DNA of 64,000 nt. Source: Hyphomicrobium_B sp001006785 (lineage in GTDB: Bacteria > Pseudomonadota > Alphaproteobacteria > Rhizobiales > Hyphomicrobiaceae). The notes beneath the pieces were generated by a model, which did not search any database, was not told the origin of the DNA, and saw nothing but the letters and a program-made list of their open reading frames with translations. Below are positions 36,066 through 44,264 of this stretch, piece by piece. How positions within the stretch are numbered: position 1 is the stretch's first letter; the number at the start of each line of letters is the position of its first letter. Location of the stretch: the NCBI RefSeq assembly GCF_001006785.1, contig NZ_CDHO01000001.1:434001-498000 (forward strand), written 5' to 3'. Position numbers and translations under genes: made by a program.

Positions 36066-37342
36066 TCTGCGGCGTCTCGCTTCAACGTCGCGAGATGTGC
36101 GGCCGCGCGAGTCACAATTCTGGTTGCGACCTCGGCCTTGCTCATTTCGGGCCAGCTTTCCACGCCCGCGCTCGTCAAAAGATGGATGGCGTTGCGTTCG
36201 CCACCCATGACGCCAATTGGCGACGAGACATCGTTTGCGACGATCCAATCGGCGCCTTTCGATTTCAACTTCTTTTTCGCGTGCGCGACGACATCGTTGG
36301 TCTCGGCGGCGAATCCCACGACCAGTGGCGGGCGTCCCTTTCGCAATTGAGCGATCGTTTTCAGAATGTCGGGATTTTCGGTGAGCGTCAGTTCCGGCGG
36401 CGCGTCGGACGTGGACTTTTTGATTTTCGATTTATTCGGTGTGGCAACGCGCCAGTCGGCAACGGCGGCGGCGAATATTGCGATGTCGGCCGGTAGCGCG
36501 TGCTTCACCGCGGCGAGCATTTCTTCTGCCGTCGATACGCGCACGATGCGGACGCCTGCCGGTTCGGCGATTGAGACCGGACCCGAGACAAGCGTCACGT
36601 CGGCGCCGAGCCGTGCGGCTGCGGCGGCAAGCTCGTGACCCTGCTTTCCCGAGGAGCGATTGGCGATGTAGCGCACCGGGTCGATCGGCTCATGCGTCGG
36701 GCCGCTCGTGACAATTACACGACATCCGGCGAGAGGCTTATCGTCAGACGCGGACGAAAACCGGTTTTCAATCGCAGCGAGTAAATCCGGAACTTCGACG
36801 AGGCGGCCTGGCCCGGCTTCGCCGCGCTCGGCCATCTCTCCGATTGCCGGTCCGACGAAATCAATCCCGTCGCGTTTGAGCTGTTCGACGTTGCGGCGCG
36901 TCGCCGGGTTCAGCCACATGCGCGGATTCATCGCCGGGGCGACAAGCACGGGCTTGTCGGTCGCGAGTAGAATAGCGGTGGCGAGATCGTCGGCGTGTCC
37001 GACTGCCATCCTCGCAATCAGGTCCGCCGTAGCGGGCGCAACGACGATCAGGTCCGTGTCGCGCGACAGGCGGATGTGCCCGATCTCGCGTTCATCATCG
37101 AGATCGAAAAGATCGGTGAAGACACGCTCGTTGGTGAGGGCTGCGACCGACAACGGCGTGACGAATTGCTGGGCAGCTTTCGTCATCACGACGCGAACGT
37201 GATGGCCGCGCTCGCGCAAACGCCGGATGAGATCCAGGCATTTGTAGGCTGCGATGCCGCCGCCAATGATGAGAAGAATGCGCTTCGCCGATGACAAATC
37301 CGTAAGATCCGATCTCGCTTCAAGAAGCCTCGACGTTATCAT
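36062..37342 (-). CDS. coaBC: Bifunctional CoaBC (phosphopantothenoylcysteine synthetase/decarboxylase)
   Basis: CoaBC performs two steps of coenzyme A synthesis. The N-terminal flavoprotein decarboxylase domain (residues 1-190) shows RILLIIGGGIAAYKCLDLIR, VAPATADLIARMA and the MNPRMW segment. The C-terminal synthetase domain (from about 205) begins CRVIVTSGPTHEPIDPVRYI and contains NRSSGKQGHELA and FAAAVADWR. Length (426 residues) is normal. It overlaps dut by four bases; the pairing dfp-dut is widespread in proteobacteria. Confidence 0.95.
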   Translation of the reverse strand: MITSRLLEARSDLTDLSSAKRILLIIGGGIAAYKCLDLIRRLRERGHHVRVVMTKAAQQFVTPLSVAALTNERVFTDLFDLDDEREIGHIRLSRDTDLIVVAPATADLIARMAVGHADDLATAILLATDKPVLVAPAMNPRMWLNPATRRNVEQLKRDGIDFVGPAIGEMAERGEAGPGRLVEVPDLLAAIENRFSSASDDKPLAGCRVIVTSGPTHEPIDPVRYIANRSSGKQGHELAAAAARLGADVTLVSGPVSIAEPAGVRIVRVSTAEEMLAAVKHALPADIAIFAAAVADWRVATPNKSKIKKSTSDAPPELTLTENPDILKTIAQLRKGRPPLVVGFAAETNDVVAHAKKKLKSKGADWIVANDVSSPIGVMGGERNAIHLLTSAGVESWPEMSKAEVATRIVTRAAAHLATLKRDAAE

Positions 37343-37464
37343 ATTCCCCGTCGCCGGAAGTTAAGCCAGTTGAGGCCGCAACCGAAAAATGCGGGTAGTG
37401 CGCATGGCCGATCGGCTGCGCCTGGCCTATATCCCTCGCAGGTATTCGTTTTGGAGGCGTCGTC

Positions 37465-38010
37465 ATGCGCATGAAATTTCTGCTTTTGAGCTTAATGGCG
37501 TTGTTGCCGGCGACGGCTTTCGCCCAGGACGCCACCAGCAAAGGCGTCACCGTCGCGAACGCCTGGGCGCGTGCGACGCCGGGCGGCGCAACGGTTGGAG
37601 CAGTTTTTCTCGAGATACGGACGGACAAAGCGACCTCGGACCGGCTAACCGGCATCGCGTCTCCTGCGGCCGGCAGGACCGAAATTCATTCAAGCTCGAT
37701 GGAAGGCGGCGTCATGAAAATGCGTCGCCTCGATACGATCGATCTGAAGCCAGGGACGACGCTCGTTTTGAAGCCGATGGGCGATCACATCATGCTTTTC
37801 GATCTGAAGCAGCCGTTGAAGGACGGCGATAAGGTCGATTTGACTCTGAACTTTGAAAAAGCGGGCGCTATTGCCGTCAAAGCCGGCGTCGCGGGTATTG
37901 CTGCAATGGGTCCAAAGGGGGCTCAGACCAATTCCCAAGGCAAAAAGGACTCTATGTCGCACGATGGGACGATGTCCCATGATCAAATGCATGGCGAAAT
38001 GCACCATTAG
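37465..38010 (+). CDS. Periplasmic copper chaperone PCu(A)C with Met/His tail
   Basis: The 181-residue product has a signal peptide (MRMKFLLLSLMALLPATAFA) and a DUF461/PCu(A)C domain: AWARATPGGATVGAVFLEI, the copper ligands in EIHSSSMEGGVMKMRRL and the MGDHIMLF motif. Such proteins deliver Cu(I) to the CuA or CuB site of cytochrome c oxidase. The C-terminus adds a metal-binding tail (MSHDGTMSHDQMHGEMHH) containing repeated MSHD units. GGAGG stands seven bases before the ATG. No SenC/Sco or oxidase gene is adjacent. Confidence 0.92.
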   Translation: MRMKFLLLSLMALLPATAFAQDATSKGVTVANAWARATPGGATVGAVFLEIRTDKATSDRLTGIASPAAGRTEIHSSSMEGGVMKMRRLDTIDLKPGTTLVLKPMGDHIMLFDLKQPLKDGDKVDLTLNFEKAGAIAVKAGVAGIAAMGPKGAQTNSQGKKDSMSHDGTMSHDQMHGEMHH

Positions 38011-38107
38011 AGGCATTTTCCGTGATCTGACGTTCTGCGGCTGAGGCGAATTTTTTATGTCGCGCGGTCACTTGACGCAGAGAGGATGATGGTACATGGT
38101 GCGCCCA

Positions 38108-38133
38108 CCTTCGACGGCCGGACCGGTCGAAGG
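38108..38133. terminator. Hairpin in the gap after the copper chaperone gene
   Basis: Arms CCTTCGAC and GTCGAAGG enclose a 10-base GC-rich loop. A run AATAAAAAAGAATAAA follows on the + strand. It lacks a T tract directly after the stem, so termination is possible but not convincing. Confidence 0.35.
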
Positions 38134-38176
38134 CTCCAATAAAAAAGAATAAAGGTCCAAGTCTAGGGACGAAACT

Positions 38177-38217
38177 ATTGGGGTGGTGCGCTTAGCGCTC
38201 CGCCCCAATTCAATTTT
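38177..38217 (+). terminator. Candidate terminator in the copper chaperone-symporter gap
   Basis: The stem ATTGGGG / CCCCAAT (38177-38183 and 38203-38209) with an inner GCGCT / AGCGC pairing is followed by TCAATTTT. It could end the transcript of the copper chaperone gene 167 bases upstream. Confidence 0.5.
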
Positions 38218-38247
38218 GCAGCTATGCAATTCGGTCCAATTCAATTT
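38205..38247. repeat. Iterated CAATTC motif upstream of the symporter gene
   Basis: CCAATTCAATTT occurs twice (38205-38216 and 38236-38247), with a further CAATTC at 38227. The spacing of 31 bases is about three helical turns. This may be an operator for the symporter promoter. The rest of the 38011-38463 gap shows no gene. Confidence 0.35.
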
Positions 38248-38463
38248 CGCCTGCTGCGATGACGAAAATAATGACTCGCGCGGCAGGGTGGCTGCGAGGT
38301 CACCGGATCGAGCAACGGGCGCGATCTGTAAGACAAAGCTGCGTCACTCATCACTCCTCGCCATATTTCCGTGTCCCAATTCGGCCTGATCTGCCTTGAT
38401 CGGGGCGTCTTTCTCGCGGCAATACGCGGATCATTGGGTTACGATCGGGGCAGAGGGGAGCAA

Positions 38464-40392
38464 ATGCGCCGACAAGGGGACATCACGGATGCCAGCCGGC
38501 CGTCGCGCAGCCTCATCATTGCAGGCGTCGCGATCTGGCTGGTCGTGACGCTGGCGTTGCCGCTTTCGGCGTTGACGCTCAACTTCTTCCGTCTTGGCGG
38601 CTCGCCGCTCGGCTTTTGGATTGCCGCGCAGGGCTCGTTGATCGCGCTCGTCCTTCTTGCGTTCTTTTACGCGTGGCGCGCCGGAGGCGTTGCGCCTGCG
38701 GAACGTCTTTGGCCGAGTTTCGCGTTCGCAGGCGAGGCGACCGGCGCTGCGGCGATCATCGGCTTCACAGGTTTCATTGCGGCGATCGGATACGACGCGC
38801 TGGCGCTGCCGCTTGGTCTCGTATCCGGATTGACGTTGCTCGCCATCCTCGTCGCTCCGCGATTTGTCCTCTACCCGGTGCGATCGATCGGCGGATTTTT
38901 CGCCATTCGCTACGGCGGGAATTTCGCGCGCCGTCTAGCGTTGCTGATCACCGCGGCGGCGACAGTCGTTCTGCTGGCTGCGGATTTGAAAGCCGGCGCC
39001 TACGCGATGCAAAGCCTGGCGCGGATTGAATCGGCTGAGGCCGTGACGATCCTGGTCGTCAGCGTAGCGGCCGTCTGGCTGGTCGGTAGCGTGCTGAATG
39101 TCCGGACGCTTGCCGGCATCAGTTTCGCGGCGATGGTCATCGGCGTGCTCGTTACGCTTGCCGCGATCGCAGCGCGCGCGCGAGGTTGGACCATCCCGCA
39201 TCTGACGCTCGGCGCCGCGCTCGAGAACCACCTCAGCCTCAACATGACGCTGGTCGTCAACCGCCTCGCCGATGTCGACGCGCTGACGGCGCTGGCTTCG
39301 CCGTTCCTGCAGCTTTCGATGCGCAATTTCGCGGGGCTTCTGCTTGCTGTTGCGTTCGGCGTGGTCGCCGCTCCGCATCTGCTCGGACGGCACATTTCGC
39401 AAGCCGCCGTGGCACCGGGCGGGGCTGTGCGCCGGACCGCTTGGGCGCTGGTCGGCGTTACCGTCGTCGTCGTCAGCTTGCCGCCGCTTGCGGTTTACAG
39501 CCGCGTCGCATTCGAGACCGTGCTTTCCAAAGGCATCGAAGACGCCGTCATCCCGAAGAAATTCGCCGAGGCGAGCGATCTCGGGTGGGTGAAAATCTGC
39601 GATAAGAATTCGCGCAACGTCGCAGAGCTTGCGACAGCGTGCGCCAACGCGCCGGAGCAGCGCGGGTTTTTGAGATTGCAGGATCTCGTGTTTTCGACGG
39701 ACGGATTTGTCGTTGCCGCGCCGTACATGGCGGCGGTTGAACGCGCGTTGCAGTATCCCTTGCTGATCGCCGTGGTGATCGCGACCTTGCTGATGGGGAA
39801 CGCGCTTCTCGCGAGCCTCGTCGATGCCGATGCGGAAGTGCGGAAAGGCGGTGCGCCGGGGCAAGGGGAATTGGATTTTCGTTCAGCAACGCTCGGGGCA
39901 AGCGTGCTCGCCGGTGGATCGATCATCGCCAGCGTTTCGACGCTTGGCAGCGGCCTGCTGTTCGCGGAAGGGTTCGCGCTCATCGCCGCAGGTCTGTTCG
40001 TGCCGATCGTGCTCGGCCTTTATTGGCGGCATATGAATTCCGCAGGCGCCATCGCGGCGATGGCGGTGGGCACGTTGATCGCGCTCGGTTACATGCTCGG
40101 CGTGCACGTCTGGCCGGTTGAGTTCTATCGAATATCGGGTTTGTTTTCGGATGCCGGTGAGGAAGCGGCGCAGCAGTTCAGCGATCTGGATGCGGCTTTC
40201 AGCGCCGCGGTCAATCCGCAGGCGCGCGCTGCCGCGTGGAGCGCGCTTCGCGATTACGCGGCGACGGTCGCCAACTGGGGCGGGTTGAAGCCTGCCGCGA
40301 TCGTGCTGATCACGGTGCCGGTCAGCCTGCTCGTGTCGATTGCGGTCAGTCTTCTGTTTCGCAATCGAAAGTCTGTGCAGCCTGCAGGCTGA
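38464..40392 (+). CDS. Sodium:solute symporter with fused DUF4212 small subunit
   Basis: The 642-residue membrane protein has two parts. Residues about 15-90 resemble the DUF4212 small subunit (SRSLIIAGVAIWLVVTLALP, then FRLGGSPLGFWIAAQGSLIA), normally a separate protein. The rest is a sodium:solute symporter of the VC_2705-like large-subunit family with about 13 membrane segments. A soluble insert (IEDAVIPKKFAEASDLGWVK) lies near residue 360. Family members move acetate or other small monocarboxylates, but the substrate is unknown. GGGGAG before the ATG at 38464 decides the start; an in-frame start at 38371 is rejected. Fusion rather than two genes is the notable point. Confidence 0.85.
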   Translation: MRRQGDITDASRPSRSLIIAGVAIWLVVTLALPLSALTLNFFRLGGSPLGFWIAAQGSLIALVLLAFFYAWRAGGVAPAERLWPSFAFAGEATGAAAIIGFTGFIAAIGYDALALPLGLVSGLTLLAILVAPRFVLYPVRSIGGFFAIRYGGNFARRLALLITAAATVVLLAADLKAGAYAMQSLARIESAEAVTILVVSVAAVWLVGSVLNVRTLAGISFAAMVIGVLVTLAAIAARARGWTIPHLTLGAALENHLSLNMTLVVNRLADVDALTALASPFLQLSMRNFAGLLLAVAFGVVAAPHLLGRHISQAAVAPGGAVRRTAWALVGVTVVVVSLPPLAVYSRVAFETVLSKGIEDAVIPKKFAEASDLGWVKICDKNSRNVAELATACANAPEQRGFLRLQDLVFSTDGFVVAAPYMAAVERALQYPLLIAVVIATLLMGNALLASLVDADAEVRKGGAPGQGELDFRSATLGASVLAGGSIIASVSTLGSGLLFAEGFALIAAGLFVPIVLGLYWRHMNSAGAIAAMAVGTLIALGYMLGVHVWPVEFYRISGLFSDAGEEAAQQFSDLDAAFSAAVNPQARAAAWSALRDYAATVANWGGLKPAAIVLITVPVSLLVSIAVSLLFRNRKSVQPAG

Positions 40393-40460
40393 CCTTTCGG
40401 GTCGTGCGGCGAGTCATCTAAGCTCATGTTTGGACGGACGATGCGGAGCGGCGGCAACGG

Positions 40461-41957
40461 ATGTCGAACGAGATCTTCGATCTTGTCGTGATCGGCGGCG
40501 GTATCAATGGCGCGGGCATTGCAGCCGACGGTGCGATGCGCGGACTGCGCGTGATGCTGGCAGAAGCCGACGATCTTGCCGGTGCGACATCGTCGGCGAG
40601 TTCGAAGCTCATTCATGGCGGCCTTCGGTATCTCGAACACTACGAGTTCCGTCTTGTTCGTGAAGCGCTGGCGGAGCGCGAGGTTTTGCTTGCGAAGGCT
40701 CCGCATATCATCCGGCCGATGCGTTTCGTTCTGCCCCATGTTGATGGAATGCGGTCGCGCGCGCTCATTCGAGCCGGGCTGTTTCTTTACGATCATCTTG
40801 CGGCGCGCCGAACCTTGGGCGGCTCGCACGCGATCGATCTCGGCACCGACCCGGCGGGCGTGCCGCTGGCATCACATTTGAAGCACGCGTTCAGCTATTG
40901 GGATTGCGCCGTCGATGATGCGCGGCTCGTCGTTCTCAATGCCATCGCCGCGCGCGAGGCGGGTGCGCGGATCGTGACGCGGACGCCGGTTCGCGCGCTT
41001 CGCGTCGAAAACGGACTTTGGATCGTGTCGCTCGGGGACGGGTCTCGCGCCGTTGCGGCGCGCGCAGTCGTCAATGCGGCGGGTCCGTGGGTCGCCGATG
41101 TCGCGCGTCTCGGGACATCATCCGGTGCGCGATCCGCTGACGTGCGGCTGGTTAGAGGTAGTCACATCGTCGTTCCGCGCATTGCCGGAGCGAACGATGC
41201 ATACACGCTGCAAAACTCCGATGGCCGCGTCGTGTTCGTGCTGCCGTTCGAATCCGACTTCACGCTGATCGGTACGACGGAGCAGCCGCAGGGCCGTGAT
41301 CCACGTTCCGTGAGCGTGTCCAGCGACGAGGAGAGCTATCTTCTCACGGCTGTAAACCGGTATCTCCGCGTTCCAATAAAACCTGAGCAGATTGTGTGGA
41401 CGTTTGCCGGGGTTCGCCCGCTCGATGACGACGGAAGCGACAATGTTTCTGCAATCACGCGAGATTACCGCCTCGATCTTCAATCAGAGGGAACACCGCC
41501 GATCCTGAATGTGATCGGCGGCAAGATCACGACCTATCGCAGGCTCGCGGAGGCGGCGCTCGATCTTCTCGCCCAACACTTTCCGGCGGCACGGCCCGGC
41601 TCGACCAGAAATGCGCCGCTGCCCGGCGGCGATTTCGAGGGGCGCACGTTCGATGCGTGGTTCGACGATTTCGCGCGCCGCCATGCCGGTTTCGAGAGGC
41701 GCACGCTGATGCGGCTAGCGCGCCGCTATGGCGCCCGAACGGAGCGCGTCATCGACGGCGCAACGTCGGAACGCGATCTTGGTCAGGATTTCGGTGCAGG
41801 TCTCTGTGCGCGCGAGATTATCTATCTCAAATCCGAGGAGTGGGCGGACGCGGCTGAGGATATTCTCTGGCGGCGGACCAAGACGGGTCTGCACATTGCT
41901 CCGGAGGCGCGTGCGAGCGCCGCCGATGCCATTCAAGGTTACGTCGATAAGCTGTAA
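40461..41957 (+). CDS. glpD: Aerobic glycerol-3-phosphate dehydrogenase
   Basis: GlpD oxidises glycerol-3-phosphate to dihydroxyacetone phosphate at the inner membrane and feeds electrons to quinone. The 498-residue FAD protein shows the dinucleotide motif DLVVIGGGINGAGIAADGAM, the family block SSASSKLIHGGLRYLEHYEF, and the C-terminal DAO_C domain. No glpK or glpF is adjacent, so it appears isolated between the symporter and the Cys-rich gene. Supply from phospholipid turnover is possible. Confidence 0.95.
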   Translation: MSNEIFDLVVIGGGINGAGIAADGAMRGLRVMLAEADDLAGATSSASSKLIHGGLRYLEHYEFRLVREALAEREVLLAKAPHIIRPMRFVLPHVDGMRSRALIRAGLFLYDHLAARRTLGGSHAIDLGTDPAGVPLASHLKHAFSYWDCAVDDARLVVLNAIAAREAGARIVTRTPVRALRVENGLWIVSLGDGSRAVAARAVVNAAGPWVADVARLGTSSGARSADVRLVRGSHIVVPRIAGANDAYTLQNSDGRVVFVLPFESDFTLIGTTEQPQGRDPRSVSVSSDEESYLLTAVNRYLRVPIKPEQIVWTFAGVRPLDDDGSDNVSAITRDYRLDLQSEGTPPILNVIGGKITTYRRLAEAALDLLAQHFPAARPGSTRNAPLPGGDFEGRTFDAWFDDFARRHAGFERRTLMRLARRYGARTERVIDGATSERDLGQDFGAGLCAREIIYLKSEEWADAAEDILWRRTKTGLHIAPEARASAADAIQGYVDKL

Positions 41958-41973
41958 GCGTCGTGCGCTTCGA

Positions 41974-42495
41974 CTACATCAAGCGGCGGCGCTGGGCGCG
42001 GAGAGCGCATGTCGCCGGGCAGACGGATTCGGGGCACAGCAGCTGGTTGGCTTTGCTCAGCGCTGCAGCGAGGGCCTGAGCGCCGTTGAGCGTGTCGCCG
42101 ATGTCGTCCGAGCCGATCAACGCCGCTGCCGACGCCGTCAACGCCTGGCGCTCATCGTGCTGGCACGCCGCGATGATCGAAATGGCCAGGCATTCGTCAC
42201 GGCAGAAGCCGCGGCAGCCGGACGGCGAGATCTCGATATCGCGCTGGGCGTTGGCTTTGACGGCGCGGACGAACTTGGAGAGATCGAGCAGCAGAGCTTT
42301 CGCGTGCTCAGGGCCAAGGATGCCGGAGAAGGAATTCCAAGCGTCTTCCCAGCATTTGATGTCGCCGGTCGAAAGGCCCGCGAGCCAGCATCGAAATCCG
42401 ACGCCGACGAGACGCTCAGGCGCTTTTGCCGGAAGCGGAACGACTTTCGCGGAAGGGGTGGAGGTGGTTCTGGCGTTCGCTGAAGGACTAGCCAC
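41974..42495 (-). CDS. Cys-rich protein of unknown function
   Basis: The 173-residue product has no signal peptide or membrane segment. Its core has a repeated Cys pattern: GVGFRCWLAGLSTGDIKCWE, then SPSGCRGFCRDECLAISIIA, ACQHDE, and a C-terminal LCPESVCPATCALRAQ. This suggests a metal- or Fe-S-binding helical protein. I recall similar unnamed proteins in Bradyrhizobium-like genomes, but know no function. The gene is convergent with glpD (16 bases apart) and lies downstream of the histidine kinase on the other side of a gap. Start at 42495 is the ATG giving MASPSANARTTSTPS. Confidence 0.7.
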   Translation of the reverse strand: MASPSANARTTSTPSAKVVPLPAKAPERLVGVGFRCWLAGLSTGDIKCWEDAWNSFSGILGPEHAKALLLDLSKFVRAVKANAQRDIEISPSGCRGFCRDECLAISIIAACQHDERQALTASAAALIGSDDIGDTLNGAQALAAALSKANQLLCPESVCPATCALRAQRRRLM

Positions 42496-42780
42496 GGGCG
42501 GAGACCTCCGTCGGCTGAACCAATCTCGAAGGACGATGATTTGCGCGAGAGACCGCGCAGGAATCTGGGCTCATTTTCCGCTCCAATATGCGGGGTTCAA
42601 GGCCCCGGTATCGGTTGGCGCCAACGCTGGCGCGCGATGCCGCTACGGCACCGTAAACTTGTGCTAACCTGATCATATCGGGCAGGTCAACCGTTAGCGA
42701 ACGACGCGCATAACATTAGAATTTTTATAATTTTCAAGTAGGTACGATCGGGAAGATCTGGCCAATCCGGCAAGCGTTTT
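42496..42780. other. Gap without gene, AT-rich in part
   Basis: The 285 bases between two - strand genes hold no convincing coding frame. The part 42690-42745 is clearly AT-rich and may serve as promoter for the Cys-rich gene or as terminator region of the histidine kinase gene. Nothing else is recognised. Confidence 0.4.
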
Positions 42781-43902
42781 TCAGCCCGGCCACTGGGCAA
42801 ATCCGGCGAACGTGAGCCGCGCCAGCGTGCCCCGGTCGGAGCCGTCCTCGATTTCGAATTCGGCACTCATTTCGCTTGCGAGGCGATGGACGAGAGGCAG
42901 GCCGATGCCGCTGCCGCTCAGCCAAGGTTGTTTGTTCGCGTCCTGATCCGATGCGCTGGCCGCGACCGCGCTGCCGCCGATCCCGCAGCCGGTATCGCGC
43001 ACCGCGAGGAACATGCGGCCGTCGTCACGGCAGCCGGTTTCGACCTGGACGGCGCCGCCGGGTGGCGTGAACTTGATGGCGTTGGTCAGCAGGTTGAGCA
43101 GGATCTGACGCAGCGACGTCGGATTGGCGACAACGTGCGGACGGCTTTTTTCAGCGCGAAAGGTCAGAGCCAGGTTGCGCGATTGCGCGAGAGCTTGAAC
43201 GCTGGAGACGGTACGCTCGACAATCGCATTGAGGTCGAGCGCGATGAGGCGCGGCGGCGCGGTTCCCTGGCGGCGGCTTTCCGAGAGCAGCGACGTGATG
43301 ACGTCGAGGGCGTGCGTCGCGTTTTCGTGGATGTCGGCGGCGTAGTTCAGGTAGCGGGCGTTGCCCATCGCGCCCAATCGCTCGTCGCGCATCACTTCGG
43401 CTGCGGCGGCGATGGCCGTCAGGGGCGTTTTCAGCTCGTGCGCGAGCTTCGCGAGTTGGTCGGGATCGAGCAGCGACGCCGTGGCGGCTGCCCGGGCCGC
43501 GAGCGAGTCGGGAGGGGCCATCGACGCCGTTTCGGCGTCTGCCTCATCGAGCACGTGGAGGACGAACAATCCCGACCGGTCGGCAGTCTGGCGTGTCACC
43601 GTGCAGCGGAGCGCCTTCAGCCGGCCGTTGCTCCAGAAGGTCAACGTTTCGACCGATTTGCTATTGGCCTTGCCGAGTGCCGCGATCTCGCGCAGCCGCG
43701 CAAGGGCTGGCGTCGAGGCATCGAGCGCGATGGGAAATGCGGCGTAGGCGAACAACCCAATGGCGCGCGTGCCGGCGGTATCCGCGGTCACGATTTCGGC
43801 GCGTTCGGGGTCGACAACGATGACGCCGGAATCGTTTGCGACGGCGAGCGAAGGCTCGCTGTCGCGCAGATGCTGGACTGAGGGCGTAAGCGCAGCCGTC
43901 AT
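42781..43902 (-). CDS. Soluble sensor histidine kinase (orphan)
   Basis: The 373-residue protein has an N-terminal PAS-like region (residues 10-140, with DSGVIVVDPERAEIVTADT), a HisKA domain with the phospho-acceptor in KLAHELKTPLTAIAAAAEVM, and a HATPase_c domain with NLLTNAIKFTPPGG, DTGCGIGG and GSGIGLPLVHRLA boxes. No transmembrane segment is seen, so it senses a cytoplasmic signal or partner. There is no response regulator nearby. The ATG at 43902 is favoured; a longer open frame to 44004 lacks support. It is divergent from mprF. Confidence 0.88.
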   Translation of the reverse strand: MTAALTPSVQHLRDSEPSLAVANDSGVIVVDPERAEIVTADTAGTRAIGLFAYAAFPIALDASTPALARLREIAALGKANSKSVETLTFWSNGRLKALRCTVTRQTADRSGLFVLHVLDEADAETASMAPPDSLAARAAATASLLDPDQLAKLAHELKTPLTAIAAAAEVMRDERLGAMGNARYLNYAADIHENATHALDVITSLLSESRRQGTAPPRLIALDLNAIVERTVSSVQALAQSRNLALTFRAEKSRPHVVANPTSLRQILLNLLTNAIKFTPPGGAVQVETGCRDDGRMFLAVRDTGCGIGGSAVAASASDQDANKQPWLSGSGIGLPLVHRLASEMSAEFEIEDGSDRGTLARLTFAGFAQWPG

Positions 43903-44264
43903 AGCGGAAATCTTCAGACCCCGAGTGCTACTCAAGCACTTTACCCAATGCATGTAAGCGATTTGCCGGCCGCAGTTATATGGAATTCGCGTATTTTCCA
44001 CCATTGTCCTACGCGCCGATACCCCCCACTGACGAAGCTACCGCCGAGTGCGCGACATTTGCTCCGTTCGAGGGTGGGGCCAGCGGACGACCGCGTCCGC
44101 GCCGCTCGCAATCGCGCGGGGAGACGGGTCCGCAGCCTGCGTCGAGGTGTTCGGTGCGCGCGCAAATTTTATCAACCTGAAGCGGCTGCTTTTTCACTCT
44201 GGGAGTAGTAGTAGGGCGAGCTTTGCCGCGAGGGGCGCAAGGCTCGCGGGTTCGGGAGTCCAGG
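43903..44264. promoter_or_regulatory. Divergent control region between histidine kinase and mprF
   Basis: These 362 bases must contain the promoters for both divergent genes. An AT-rich stretch at 44162-44176 (AAATTTTATCAACC) lies about 90 bases before the mprF start. No clear operator or coding sequence was found; lpiA promoters in rhizobia respond to low pH, but no matching site could be assigned here. Confidence 0.35.
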
